A stretch of 64,000 nt of DNA from Clarkia xantiana subsp. parviflora (GCA_036873135.1 JAPTYO010000018.1:11647503-11711502), one strand, 5' to 3'. Positions 45,951 to 56,215 are shown, counted from the stretch's first letter. Made by a program: numbers and translations. Notes: generated by a model not told the origin, from the letters alone.

Positions 45951-47521
45951 CAGCCCCCTACGGTTCCGACTTGATGCACAGTGTGGCTGAGAAGGCTGTG
46001 TGGAATATGGAGGCACTGCAGAAGAGGGTGAAGCGGCAAATCGATGTCCAGGAATCGAAGATAGCCGCTGGAGAGCTTGAGACCCCGAAGTCGAATAAGG
46101 GAAAGCAGTCGGTCAAACCCTTAGACGAGCGCAAGTCGAAGGATAAAGCCGAGGGTAGTCGGGGTCGAGGTCGCTCCGATCGGAAGGATGATAGGCGTTC
46201 CTCGAAAAAGGACAGGCGGGAGGATCATGACATTCCTCTCAACAATTCTATGGCGGAGGTGTTGACGGTCATGGAGCGACAGGGTATCTCTAGGTACCCC
46301 CCGAAGAAGGAAGGAGAGTTTTTGGGATCCCGCACCGACCGCTACTGTCGATTCCATCGCGCGAATGGCCACGACACCAATCATTTTCGGGAGCTGAAGA
46401 AGGAGATCGAAAAGCTGATCCAGAAGGGGAAGCTTAAGGAGTTTGTCGGGGAGAAGCGGTGTCGATCCCGTTCTCGATCCCGATCACGATCCCGTTCCCG
46501 GTCCCACGATCGGTCCCCAAAGAAGAAGAGGTCTGACCCGGAGTCTTCTGGTGCTCGTAAGGAGAAGCGGGGCACTATCAATGTGATTCACGGAGGGTTT
46601 GCCGCGGGAGGTAATACCTCGTCCTCCCGGGAGGTTTATGCCTCTAGAATTCCAGCTGCTGTGGTGCTGGGTAAGAGGTCCCGATCCTGGACCCTGAAGG
46701 AAGAGATGACGATCTCCTTTTCGTCGGAGGATCTCGTAGTCGTGGAAACCCCGCACGATGACGCTTTGGTCGTGACCTTGGATGTGGATGGGTACGAGAT
46801 GAAGCGAATTCTGATCGATGGAGGAAGTTCCTCCGATATTCTGTTCATGGATGCTCTGGAGGTCATGGGGAAAACTAAGAAGGACCTGAAGGAGGCGAAC
46901 TTCCCGATGGTCGGATTCTCTGGCTTTACCTCCTATCCACTAGGAGTGATCACCTTACCAGTGGAGTTTGGTAGCGGGTGGAAATCGAAGAGGAGGAACG
47001 TGGAATTTGAGGTGGTCGAGTCCGCGGGGTCCTACAACGCGATTATCGGGAGAACTACCATCAACCCCCTGATGGCAGTTGCCTCGACTGTTCACCAGAA
47101 GATGAAGTTCCCGACCGATCATGGAGTCGGAGAGGTCAAGGGCGACCAGGTGGCTTCCAGGAAATGTTATGTTAACGCCACCCGAAGGAGAAGATGGGAG
47201 GCTATGACTGTCCTTCAGACAGATGCTGATCCCAGAGAAGAGTTTGGGCGTCCCGCCCCCGTGGAGGATTTAAAGGAGGTCGAAATTGATGGGCCTCAGA
47301 GGAAGGTGAAAATCGGGTCTGCTCTGACCGAGGAGACAGCCCGAAGATTGATCGATCTACTGAAAGAGTTCAAGGAGCTGTTTGCCTGGTCTCCGTGTGA
47401 CATGCCAGGAATCAGCCCCAACGTGATCGTGCATGACTTGAAGATTGATCCCGCGATCAAGCCTATCGCACAGAAAAGGCGCCCGATGGGCACAGACAAG
47501 AGGATTGCAATCCAGCAGTAG
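45886..47521 (+). CDS. Gag C-terminus, nucleocapsid, RS-rich segment and protease of element A
   Basis: This frame is open from just after the gag frameshift to a TAG at 47519. Order: the Gag helical tail (ICTFIRNLTAPYG); basic linkers; a zinc knuckle CRFHRANGHDTNHF (46346-46387), whose last Cys is replaced by Phe; an Arg-Ser dipeptide run (46459-46515) followed by SPKKKRS; INVIHGG; and an aspartic protease with IDGGSSSDILF (about 46810-46840) and AIIGRTTINP. The end (LFAWSPCDMPGI and QKRRPMGTDKR) is the linker leading into RT. The TAG occurs where related elements have Glu or Gln, so it is a probable point mutation breaking gag-pro from RT. Confidence 0.88.
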
Positions 47522-48916
47522 GTGGGTAGGTTGCTCGATGCTGGGTTTATCAAGGAGCTCCGATTCCAGACTTGGGTTGCTAACCTGGTGCTGGTGAAGA
47601 AGAGCAATGGGAAATGGCGGATGTGCGTTGATTTCCGCGACCTGAATAAGGCTTGCCCGAAGGATTGTTACCCGCTCCCGAGAATCGACCAGCTGGTGGA
47701 TGCCACGTCGGGGCATGAGCTGTTGAGCTTCATGGATGCGTACTCAGGCTATAACCAGATCAAGATGGCTAAAGAAGACGCTCCTCACACAGCATTTTAT
47801 GCAGACAAAGACATCTATCACTACGATGTCATGCCTTTCGGGTTGATCAATGCCACGGCAACCTACCAGCGGATGGTGAACAAGTTTTTTGGAGATATAC
47901 TAGGGGAGACCATGGAGGCTTATGTGGATGACATGCTGGTGAAGTCCCGACAAGCTGAGGATCATGTGCACAACCTAGCCATGGCGTTTGAGCGGATGAG
48001 GCTTCATCAGGTTCGCTTAAACCCGACAAAATGCGCCTTCGGAGTCCACTCAGTGAAATTTCTGGGCTTTATGGTGAGCCAGAGAGGAATTGAGGTGAAT
48101 CCCGAGAAGCTGAGGGCGATCGAGGAGATGCAGTCTCCGATAAACCATCGGGAGGTGCAAGTGCTGAATGGCCGACTGGCTGCAATGAATCGCTTCCTGT
48201 CCAAGGCAAGTGACCGATCAATGCCATTTTTTGAAGTCCTGAGGGCCAACAAGAAGTTTGAGTGGACCGCCAAGTGTGAAAAAGCGTTCCAGGCACTCAA
48301 GCAGCACCTCCGCACCCTCCCGCCGTTGGCGAAACCGGTTCCAGGCGAGCCGCTCTATCTTTACTTGGCTGTTTCTGAATTTTCCATTAGCTCTGTGTTA
48401 GTGAAGTTTGTCGAGGGTAATCAAGTCCCTGTCTATTATGTAAGCAAGGCGTTTGCCAAGTCTGATTTGAATTATCCTGCCGTTGAGAAGTATCTCTTTG
48501 TGTTGATTATAACTGCTCGGAAGCTGAGGCCTTATTTCCATGCACACGAGATTACTGTGTTGACAAACCAGCCTCTGAAGCATTTATTGAACCGACCGGA
48601 TGCGTCGGGGAGGTTAGTGAAATGGGCAGTCGAGCTTAGTGAGTTTCGCATACAATTTGCTTCGAGAACGGCTATTAAGGGCCAGGCATTGGCGGATTTC
48701 ATAGCAGAGTCTACAGCCCCCGATCTGGAAGAAGCAGGCCCTGTAGATGGGGCAACCATGGAGGTCCCGATGGCAGAACAACCAGAGATGGCAGAGCAAT
48801 CAGAACAGCCAAGCGAGGAAAATACCTGGGAGATGTACATGGATGGCTCCTCGAGTTCAGATGGATCAGGAGCAGGGTTTGTATTAATACCACCAGACGG
48901 AGGTGAACCGCATTGA
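47522..48916 (+). CDS. pol: Reverse transcriptase and first RNase H of element A
   Basis: RT spans about 47570-48110: WVANLVLVKKSNGKWRMCVD, FRDLNKACPKDCYPLPRID, SFMDAYSGYNQIKM, MPFGLINATATYQRMVN and the catalytic YVDD box (47931-47942). The connection reads KFLGFMVSQRGIEVNPEK. The first RNase H-like domain (about 48290-48720) has LYLYLAVSEFSISSVLV, where the usual Asp of this motif is not obvious, and VYYVSKAF and LTNQPLKHLL. It has no ATG of its own: it is normally continuous with protease through the stop at 47519. The frame closes at TGA 48914, inside the second RNase H. Confidence 0.93.
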   Translation: MGRLLDAGFIKELRFQTWVANLVLVKKSNGKWRMCVDFRDLNKACPKDCYPLPRIDQLVDATSGHELLSFMDAYSGYNQIKMAKEDAPHTAFYADKDIYHYDVMPFGLINATATYQRMVNKFFGDILGETMEAYVDDMLVKSRQAEDHVHNLAMAFERMRLHQVRLNPTKCAFGVHSVKFLGFMVSQRGIEVNPEKLRAIEEMQSPINHREVQVLNGRLAAMNRFLSKASDRSMPFFEVLRANKKFEWTAKCEKAFQALKQHLRTLPPLAKPVPGEPLYLYLAVSEFSISSVLVKFVEGNQVPVYYVSKAFAKSDLNYPAVEKYLFVLIITARKLRPYFHAHEITVLTNQPLKHLLNRPDASGRLVKWAVELSEFRIQFASRTAIKGQALADFIAESTAPDLEEAGPVDGATMEVPMAEQPEMAEQSEQPSEENTWEMYMDGSSSSDGSGAGFVLIPPDGGEPH

Positions 48917-49215
48917 TATGCTTTGGCTTTAACATTTAGGGCCATGAACAACGAAGCTTAGTACGAGGCTCTTATCACGGGCCTGAAAATTGCCAAAGGT
49001 ACGGGAGTCGCTCACTTGAGAGTGAAGTGTGACGCGGCCCTGATTGTGAACCAGGTTCAAGGGCGATACGAAGCTAAGAGCCCGATGATGAGGAAGTACC
49101 TGCGCGAGGTGCAAGCCTTGAAGGAGAGTTTTAAAAGCTTCGACATCGAGGAGATCCCGAGGGAGGAAAACGTGGAGGCAGATGCCTTGAGCAAATTTGC
49201 CCTGGGGGCACCCTT
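48832..49215 (+). pseudogene. Second RNase H domain of element A (Tat-lineage extra RNH)
   Basis: The motifs of a separate, complete RNase H fold are visible: MYMDGSSSSDGSGAGFVL (first Asp), then TFRAMNNEA-stop-YEALITGL (Glu), HLRVKCDAALIVNQVQG (Asp) and EENVEADALSKFA (last Asp). Two stops fall inside, TGA 48914 and TAG 48959. An additional RNase H between the RT-RNH module and integrase is the diagnostic feature of the plant Tat lineage. The catalytic residues themselves are kept. Confidence 0.88.
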
Positions 49216-50554
49216 GGAGGAAAATCGGAAGGTGCACTTCTTGGAGAAGGTGATCTTGTCGACCACCGACACGACACAGGTGTGTGCTATTGAAGCAGGA
49301 TCGGAGGAGGAGCCCACTTGGATGACCCCGATAGTCGCGTACCTGACTACTGGGGCAGTCCCCGATGATAAAGTAGTAGCTGACAGGATACGTCGGATCG
49401 CGGCTAATTACGTGATGCTGGACAATCAGCTATATAAGAAGGGCTGGTTCTCGACTCCGTACTTGAAGTGTGTGGCTGAGCCCGACACAAGTCGAATCCT
49501 GAAAGAGGTTCATGAAGGGGTCGCGGCTTGTCATGAAGGGGCCCGATCCATTTTGAGGAAAGTGCTGAACTTGGGTTATTATTGGCCTACGATGAGCAAG
49601 GAGGCGACGACGTTGGTCCAATCCTGTGACGCGTGCCAGAGGTACGCCCCGAGTATTGTGGCTCCGGCTGCTAAACTGACATCCATCAAGAGCGCTTGGC
49701 CCTTCGCGCAATGGGGCATCGACTTGGTGGGACCTCTTCCGCAAGCACAAGGTCAGTGTAAGTATCTGCTCGTAGCTATCGATTATTTTTCGAAATGGAT
49801 AGAGGCAAAGGCGTTGGCCAGGACGACGGGGAACCAGATCGTCAAATTTCTCTAGACGCATATTGTATCCAGATACGGGATTCCTAAGGTGGTGATCAGC
49901 GACAATGGTCCACCGTTTAACGGGTCTCAGGTGAAGGAGTATCTAGAGGAGTTGAACGTCGAGCATCGGACAGCCTCTGTCTGCCATGCTCAGACTAATG
50001 GCTAGGTGGAATCGGCCAACAAAATCGTGATGGATGGCCTGAAGAAAAGGGTCCATGCCTTGAAGGGCAAATGGCTGAACGAGCTGGAACACGTGCTTTG
50101 GGCTGTTAGAACGACACCCAAACAATCAACTGGGGAGACTCCGTTTGGCCTTGTTTATGGCACGGAGGTTGTTGCTCCCATGGAGGTAGCTGTGGCGTCC
50201 CATCGGATGAGATATTACGAGCCTTTGACGAATGATGAGATGAGACGTCTGGATTTGGACTTGCTCGAAGAGAAGAGGCGGGAAGCCGACGAATTCCAGG
50301 CTCGAATGCGTTTGGCGATGGCCAGGTATTACAATCGGCGAGTTAAGTCCCGACAATTCTTCGTCGAGGAGCTGGTTTGGCGTCGCAATGAGTTTACCCT
50401 TTTGGATCGAATCAGCAAGGTGTCACCAAAATGGGAAGGACCTTATAAGGTCGTGAGGATGCCAGCTCCAAATGCGTACAAGTTGGAAGACCTCGATGGC
50501 AGAGCATTGAAGCATTCTTTTAGTGGCGAACACTTGAAGAAACACCATGCTTGA
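49216..50554 (+). CDS. Integrase of element A (two in-frame TAG stops)
   Basis: The zinc-binding domain with H-H-C-C ligands lies at about 49507-49650 (EVHEGVAACHEG through SCDACQRYA). The catalytic core has D at 49721 (GIDLVGPLP), D at 49901 (VISDNGPPF) and E at 50009 (VESANK). The C-terminal part has ETPFGLVYGTEVV and the GPY module KWEGPYKVVRM (about 50430-50465). There is no chromodomain after it, as expected for a non-chromovirus. TAG codons at 49853 (where Trp is usual) and 50003 (NG-stop-VES, usually Gln) break the frame. The protein ends LKKHHA at 50554. Confidence 0.92.
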
Positions 50555-50559
50555 CGAGA

Positions 50560-51185
50560 AGTCGCCTTAAGTGGTGGCCCGATGAAAAGTCGCCTTAAGT
50601 GGTGCCCGGTGAAAAGTCTCCTTAAGTGGTGCCCGATGAAAAGTCGCCTTAAGTGGTGCCCGATGTAAAATCGCCTTAAGTGGTGTAAGTTATTTATCGT
50701 TTGATTCGATGTAAGCAAATTTTATACCATTAATAAATAAAGAGGTTGCTTCCAATCAGTGTTATTCTTAGATTTATTCTAAGTGTTATTAAGTCGCCTT
50801 GAGTGGTGCACGAGAAATGTCGCCTTGAGTGGTGCACGACAAAAGTCGCCTTGAGTGGTGCATGAGAAAAGTCGCCTTGAGTGGTGCACGGGATAAAGTC
50901 GTCTTAAGTGATGCACGAGATTAAGTCGTCTTAAGTGATGCATGATTCTTAGATTTACTCTAAGTGTTGTTAAAGTCGTCTTAAGTGATGCACGAGATTA
51001 AGTCGTCTTAAGTGATGCATGATTCATGGATTTACTCTAAGTATTGGAAAGTCGCCTTAAGTGGTGCGTAATGGTAAGTCACCTTAAGTGGTGCAAATTG
51101 GTAAATCGTCTTAAGTGATGTGTGAGAATATCTTAAGTGTCGAGGTTTCGACTTAAGTAAGTATAAGTAAAGTCGCTTTAAGAAG
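50560..51185 (+). repeat. 27- to 30-bp minisatellite of element A
   Basis: AAGTCGCCTTAAGTGGTGCC and variants (GTCGTCTTAAGTGATGCACG) repeat at 27-33 bp intervals across 600 bp between the end of integrase and the end of the antisense gene. It is homologous in position, not sequence, to the repeats in B, F and G. Confidence 0.88.
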
Positions 51186-51286
51186 TGCAAGGGAAAATCA
51201 GAACTAAGAAAGTCTGATATTCATAAGGACTCAAAGGCCCGAGGATTACAAAATGAGGAGAATACAAAGACTCTAAAGATAAGCAG

Positions 51287-53844
51287 TTAGGCTTGGTCTT
51301 TGTTGGCGGCATCAACGGGAGCTGGGTCCACGAGGTCGGTGGCAGAAGGCTCCACAGGTTCAGCCGCTGGAGGGTCGATTATCGGAGTATCAGTACTTGG
51401 AGGCTCCGCTGTGTCTTCAACAATCGCGGGAGTAGTCCCCCCATCACTATCCTCCGAAAGAGCAAAGTATTTCTTCGCGAAGGGAGCAAGAGAAGGAGAC
51501 TTGTCGAAGTTGATGGCGTCGCCATACTCCAGGTGGAGTTCCTCGACCGCGTTGAAGAGGGTGTTCTCCACCTCCGCGCTGCAGAACTTCACAGCATTAG
51601 CCTGGAAGTCTTCAGACCTCCGATAATCCTCCCGGCCCTTGGTCTCGGCCGCGACCAGCTGCTTGGGAACCCCCGCAACTTGCTCCTCCAGAGCCTTCTT
51701 CTCGAGGACCAGCTTATCCTCAGCAACCTGCCGCTCCCGCTTGAGGAGCCCCTCGAAGTCACGGACCTGCTTTTGGAGGTCCCGAGTCTTGGGGTCGAAG
51801 ATGGCCTACTCCTTGGCCAGTTTTCCCCGGGAAGACTTGGAGGCCGCGAGATCCTCCTTAATCTTGGCCGTGACCGCCCGCTCTTGCTCCAGGGCCTCCT
51901 CGTAGGCGAGGAGGTACCCGATGGAACGGTTGATGTCCGACATCTCCTGCGAAGAAAGGAAAAGAAGTATTAGTAGATGAGCAACCGGTCTTATAGATAA
52001 AGAAAAGAAGGGTGAAAGGCTTACCTCTATCCGACGCATGCACATCTCCTTTACATCCCGGCGCATCTCCTCCCGATCTAAGGTAATCGGATACCTCATA
52101 GAAGGCAGGATTGAGACTGCTACCAGGTGTAGAGCCAGCTCCGGATACGTGTCCCCTTGTCGGAGCTGGACCCCTTGCAGCGTTTGGATCGGGGTCCAGG
52201 GAGCATCCTCCTGGTCGGAGTCGAAGGCCTTGTAGAAGCTCCCGTCGAGGGAAGAGGAGAAGGGCCGACTGGGGACGTGGAGGGGCGTGCCTCCGATCCA
52301 CCCCGGGCTGGGGAAGGGGTAAAGTCGTGGGCGGGCGACGGTTGTCGCTGCGGTTGTGAAGAAGGTGAGGGGGGCAGCCCCTTGGAGGTTGGTTTCAGCG
52401 GGGACTGCCCCGTCCTCCGACGATGGCGAAGGGAGCCACCCTCATCAGTCTCCTCGGAGGAGTCCAAGCCCTCCACACGACGAAATTGTTCGCCGGTCGG
52501 GGTCCCACCACTGGAGAAAAGTGGTGCCCCTGCCGAAGGAGGCGCCCCTGCTGAAGGTGGCACGCCTGCTGAGTCTCCAGCACCCGACAGAGTCCCGGAG
52601 TGACCTGCATCTAGAGGACGAGAGGAGGCTTTAGAAACGTAATCATGAAATTCAATAGAGCCCTTACACCAAACAATCCGTCGGGAGACGTATTGGTCCT
52701 TCCCGCGGTAGTTGTAGTAGCCCGCCTTCAGGACACGAGGAGTTTCCCCTCGGAGGACTCGTTTGACGTCGGCGATGCGGGCCTCCATGGTCAAAGGAAT
52801 AAATTCCTTCGGGACCATCCTCCTGTACGATATAATAGCGAGGCGGAGCTTTTTACCTTCTTCAGCTTTCTGGACGTCGAAGAGCTTATCCACCTCCACA
52901 CGGCTCCGCTTTGGCCTCTCCGCGGAAGGAGATCCCGATGGAGCAGCGGCCTTCTTGGCGGACTTCCTCTTCCGCGTGGGGCGAACAGCATCGGTCTCCC
53001 CCTGCTTAAGGATCAGATTGGTCAGCACGGATACCTTCTTAGCTGCAAACAGTAAAAACCAAAGGTTAGAGATTCACCTAGAGAACCATATTGGAGGGGC
53101 CGTCGAAAAGCTGACCCCCGGAGACTACGTCGAGGAGTCGGATCCCGGCATTCACCAGGTTCCACTCCACGAGAGAATTGGCGTCGAGGGGAGTGTAGGA
53201 CTCCCCCCACCGGTAGAGCTGGATGAGCTGAAGAGTCTGGAAGTCCCCGACCCTTGACCACCTTCCAGGTGTCAGTGGTCCAGTTGCACAACCCAAGTTG
53301 CGACTTGTTCCACTTCGGCATCCGGGGGTAGAAGGCACAAACCCCCGCCTCGTTGCACTTCATCCCGTAGAAGGTCCTGAAGAGCTTGAGGCTGTATACC
53401 CACTGCTGTCGGAAGCAGAGGACCTGGAAGGCGTTCCACAGGCGTATAGCGTGTGGAGAGAAGGTGGTCGGATGCGTCTTGTAATGCTGGCACATCTCGA
53501 CCAGATTACCACAGAAGGGGAATCTGATCCCCGCTGAAATTTGCCCCGTAGAGACAAATACCTCCACTTTTCAGGGACGAGTAACCTCAAGGTTACCCGA
53601 GGGCGGGGCCAGGGATACGGGAAACGAGGTTCCCAGGTAGAGGTGATGCATCCCTCCCGGAGAGCTGCATCGTACGCAGTGCTGGAAATCTCATTCAGAG
53701 CATAGTCGAAGTTGAAGGGCTTCCTTCCCTCGGAACTAGATCCGCTGTCTGAAATCAGCCATGGAAAGGCACATTGGGTTTTCCGAAAAACTGCGAACAA
53801 GGAAAAAATGTACAAGCAACGAAGAAGAAACCCTTACCAGACAT
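51287..53844 (-). pseudogene. Antisense accessory gene of element A, with introns
   Basis: It reads on the minus strand toward pol. The proposed start ATG is 53844-53842. Intron 53837-53749 (89 bp, GTAAGG...TTTCAG) joins MSD to SGSSSEGRKPFNFDYALNE. The globular part includes SAGIRFPFCGNLVEM and HAIRLWNAFQVLCFRQQWVY, and resembles the Pfam Transposase_28 family (recall only). A basic PTRKRKSAKKAAA segment and a Pro/Ser-rich linker follow. A second intron is clear at 52024-51947 (78 bp, GTAAGC...TCGCAG). The C-terminal part is a coiled coil (EALEQERAVTAKIKEDLAAS), ending DAANKDQA. Frameshifts near 53570, 53240 and 52150 and a stop near 51810 show decay. Antisense extra ORFs are known in the Tat lineage; their function is not known to me. 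Confidence 0.75.
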
Positions 53845-54385
53845 GATGGTTGGAGGCTGGGAGGATGAACTTGACGTTGAAAAGTTGCTTGGAAGAACAG
53901 GAGGCCGGAGGCTCACTGAGGTCTTTGGAATCGCAGAAGCTTGAATTCTCAGAGAGGTTGCAGAGAGCTTTTGAAATTTCGGAAACGGTAAAAGTGAAAC
54001 TGTGCCCACGGTTAGGGTTTTATAGACGAAGAGGACAGTCGAATGGACGCTTTGATCTGAATCGTCGAAGTTGAAGCGTTCTTATCTGGACCGTTGAGAT
54101 GGAACGTGCAGAATGGCAACGGGTGCAATGATGAAACGGCCTGAAAAGCACTTTTCAGAAAAAGCAGGCGCGAAAAATCAGGCACGGGTACTGAAGACGT
54201 CGCTTCGTTATCTGCTGCATTTGATGGCAGGGGAACCGAGGAGTCTTCTCGGATTTGGTGGTTATCCTCAAGGCATCGAGGAGGCGTGAACAAGAGGACT
54301 TGTACCAAGTGACTATGACAAGGGAAAGATCCCCGACTCCGAGGTCGGGAGTTGAAAGACACGACGAACTGTAAGTCCCTCATGT
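53845..54385 (-). promoter_or_regulatory. Probable promoter region of the antisense gene
   Basis: This 540-bp stretch between the antisense start codon and the PPT has no conserved protein. On the minus strand a CTATAAAACCC box (plus GGGTTTTATAG, 54015-54025) lies about 170 bp upstream of the ATG at 53844 and could be a TATA box for the antisense transcript. Assigned by position and motif only. Confidence 0.45.
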
Positions 54386-54397
54386 CTTGGGGGCAAA
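54386..54397 (+). other. Polypurine tract of element A
   Basis: CTTGGGGGCAAA ends directly at the 3' LTR start TGATGGGC. It marks the plus-strand priming site. Confidence 0.82.
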
Positions 54398-55044
54398 TGA
54401 TGGGCTTCGCTGTAGCCGTTAGGCCCTTTAACGGCGAGAAAACGGTGAAGATGACCCAGGCGAAGGGTCCCGACGGAGGGAGTCCCGATGATGAAAGGTC
54501 CCGACAGAGTCTTTAAGTAGGCCCCGATGACGAATCCCTGAGAATGATTGGCCCTGTCACAATGACGAGGAGCCCCGAGCAGTGACACAACGAGATAACT
54601 CTGAAGTCCCCGATATTAGTCAGGACTTGCTATCAGAGGATGAGGCCGAGATACGCGGGGCGTGGCCGAGATACGCGGAGCGTAGCTAAGATACGCGGAG
54701 CGTGGCTGAGATACGCGGGGCGTGGCCGATATAAGCGAGATCATGGCCTAGATAGGCGGGATCGTGCCCGAGATACGCGGAATACAGGTTAACCACCCCA
54801 ACGGTTCACCAGGTAACTGAGGTACCTCTCCGCCTATAAAAGGGCAGAGGTTACCTTAGATCAATTACGTTTTGATACACGCTACTTGAAATTACTGCTT
54901 GCCAGTCCATACGAGATACTCATTTAAGCATCGGAGAGGGATTCTGGGTCACCGCCTGGTCTATCCCCTCTTGCAGGATTACGTGGAGCGAAGGAGCTAG
55001 GATCGCCGTCAAAGATCGTGCCGGAGTTCTACCGTGATCCAACA
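54398..55044 (+). repeat. 3' LTR of element A (647 bp)
   Basis: Same ends as the 5' LTR (TGATGGGCTTCGC...GTGATCCAACA), TATA box at 54835-54842 and U3 repeats GAGATACGCGGAGCG (54650-54780). It lacks about 34 and 39 bp present in the 5' copy (around 54440 and 54510). It is followed directly by target duplication GTCCC (55045-55049). Confidence 0.93.
54835..54842 (+). promoter_or_regulatory. TATA box in element A 3' LTR
   Basis: TATAAAAG in the same context as the 5' copy. It could drive read-out transcription rightward into B sequence. Confidence 0.6.
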
Positions 55045-55613
55045 GTCCCGTCAGTATCAACAGAGGCCTCTTCATGCCTTGGAAGAGCAGGAGAATCATC
55101 AATGATATCCTCAACAGGAACCTCTCCCTCTTTATGGCAAGAGGAGGACCTGGAGGGAGGAAGCCGCGAATCCACCTTTTGGGCTTTGGAAGCAGGGGCC
55201 TCCACCTCCAGAGCATATCTTTTAGACCTAATATCGGCCAAGATCTGCACGGAAGAGATAGAAGGAGACCTCCATGAAATTCAAGAAAACATGGGTAAGT
55301 ACAAAATAGGCAAAGTAGAATGAAAAATAAAAGAGAACATCACCAACACCGTACCCGAGGAAGGTTTCACCGCCCCAGACGACAGCGATATAGTAGCAGG
55401 AGGATCAGCCATAGGAAAAGGAATAGGAGAAACAATCGAGACCTCTCTCTTCGAGGGGATTTCCTCCCCAGCATCATCTTCCTCCTGAAACAGGGAAGGC
55501 CGATATTGAAACCAACCTACAAGACAAAGCAAAAGTTACAACTATCAAGAATTCAAAATTGCATACCGGACGGGGAACGGGAGGTGTCGTTTTAATTCCA
55601 CTGGCGCATAACA
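55045..55613 (-). pseudogene. B antisense gene, middle exons
   Basis: On the minus strand, coding blocks flanked by splice-like sites lie between element A and the CACTA element. One is WFQYRPSLFQEEDDAGEEI with SIVSPIPFPMADPPATISL (about 55510-55355), preceded by TTGTCTTGTAG. The other is ILADIRSKRYALEVEAPA with SRSSSCHKEGEVPVEDII (about 55244-55050), preceded by CTCTTCCGTGCAG. The intron between them is roughly 105-110 bp. The left edge at GTCCC continues in 44272. This acidic/Ser/Pro-rich stretch is the linker between the globular and coiled-coil parts. Confidence 0.65.
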
Positions 55614-55864
55614 CACTACACCAGAACATGTTTTTTGTGGCTGCTAGAAAGGTCACATAAGATCGCAAAACAGTCACAGAATAAATCAGTGACCAAAAAA
55701 ATGTTTGTCACAGGGTGGTCACAGTAGATAAGGTTGCTAAATGAAATAGTGACCAAATGAAAAACTAGCCACTAAATAAAGGAATTTGTGACTACGCCAA
55801 AGAGTCCCTAATTAATTATGATATTAATTTTATTGGTAAATAAAATGAATGGGGGCTGTAGTGG

Positions 55865-56134
55865 CAACCCTAGGCCCACCCCGTTACGTAATGTCCGGAC
55901 TTTCGATCATTTGCGAGTGCGAGCATATCATACTTATGAACAACCGGCACTTGCACTGGCCCTGTCAACGTAACTCCACCAACAGCCTAGTATAGTCAAG
56001 AAGAGGCCGGCCCCTTAGGCACGACTCCTCCTTTCCCCAGGAAATTATTTTAATCAGGTCGCTAGGGGGATTCGAACTCGTGACCTCGGAGCAAAACCAC
56101 ACGAAAGTCAGCGCTCTCAACCAGTAGACCACAA
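55865..56134 (-). mobile_element. tRNA-derived SINE within the CACTA element
   Basis: On the minus strand the head reads TTGTGGTCTACTGGTTGAGA (polymerase III box A) and, 40 bp on, GAGTTCGAATCCCC (box B). A 180-bp body without coding capacity follows. The 9-bp direct repeat CTGTAGTGG flanks it (55856-55864 and 56135-56143), as for a target-site duplication. The body is GC-richer than the surrounding CACTA DNA. No A or T tail is obvious at the 3' end. Confidence 0.72.
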
Positions 56135-56160
56135 CTGTAGTGGTATATTAATAATGGTAG

Positions 56161-56163
<3 letters not shown>

Positions 56164-56213
<50 letters not shown>
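56164..56213. repeat. (AT)n microsatellite
   Basis: About 25 perfect AT dinucleotides inside the CACTA element, close to the SINE head. Confidence 0.95.

Positions 56214-56215
<2 letters not shown>

Larger units (their letters stand above)
44273..55044 (+). mobile_element. Complete Tat-lineage Ty3/gypsy retrotransposon A (10,772 bp)
   Basis: Two LTRs (44273-44988 and 54398-55044) enclose a PBS, gag, protease, RT, RNase H, a second RNase H and integrase on the plus strand, then a 27-bp minisatellite, an antisense gene and a PPT. The flanking 5-bp target duplication GTCCC is perfect (44268-44272 and 55045-55049). The second RNase H domain and antisense gene are features known from the plant Tat lineage. 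A frameshift in gag and five in-frame stops in pol make this copy non-functional. It is inserted in B's antisense gene. Confidence 0.95.

Noticed and set aside
56050..56134. Possible tRNA gene on the minus strand
   Set aside because: Box A and box B are present, but the acceptor stem does not close and a 270-bp body flanked by a 9-bp duplication follows. It is the head of a SINE.
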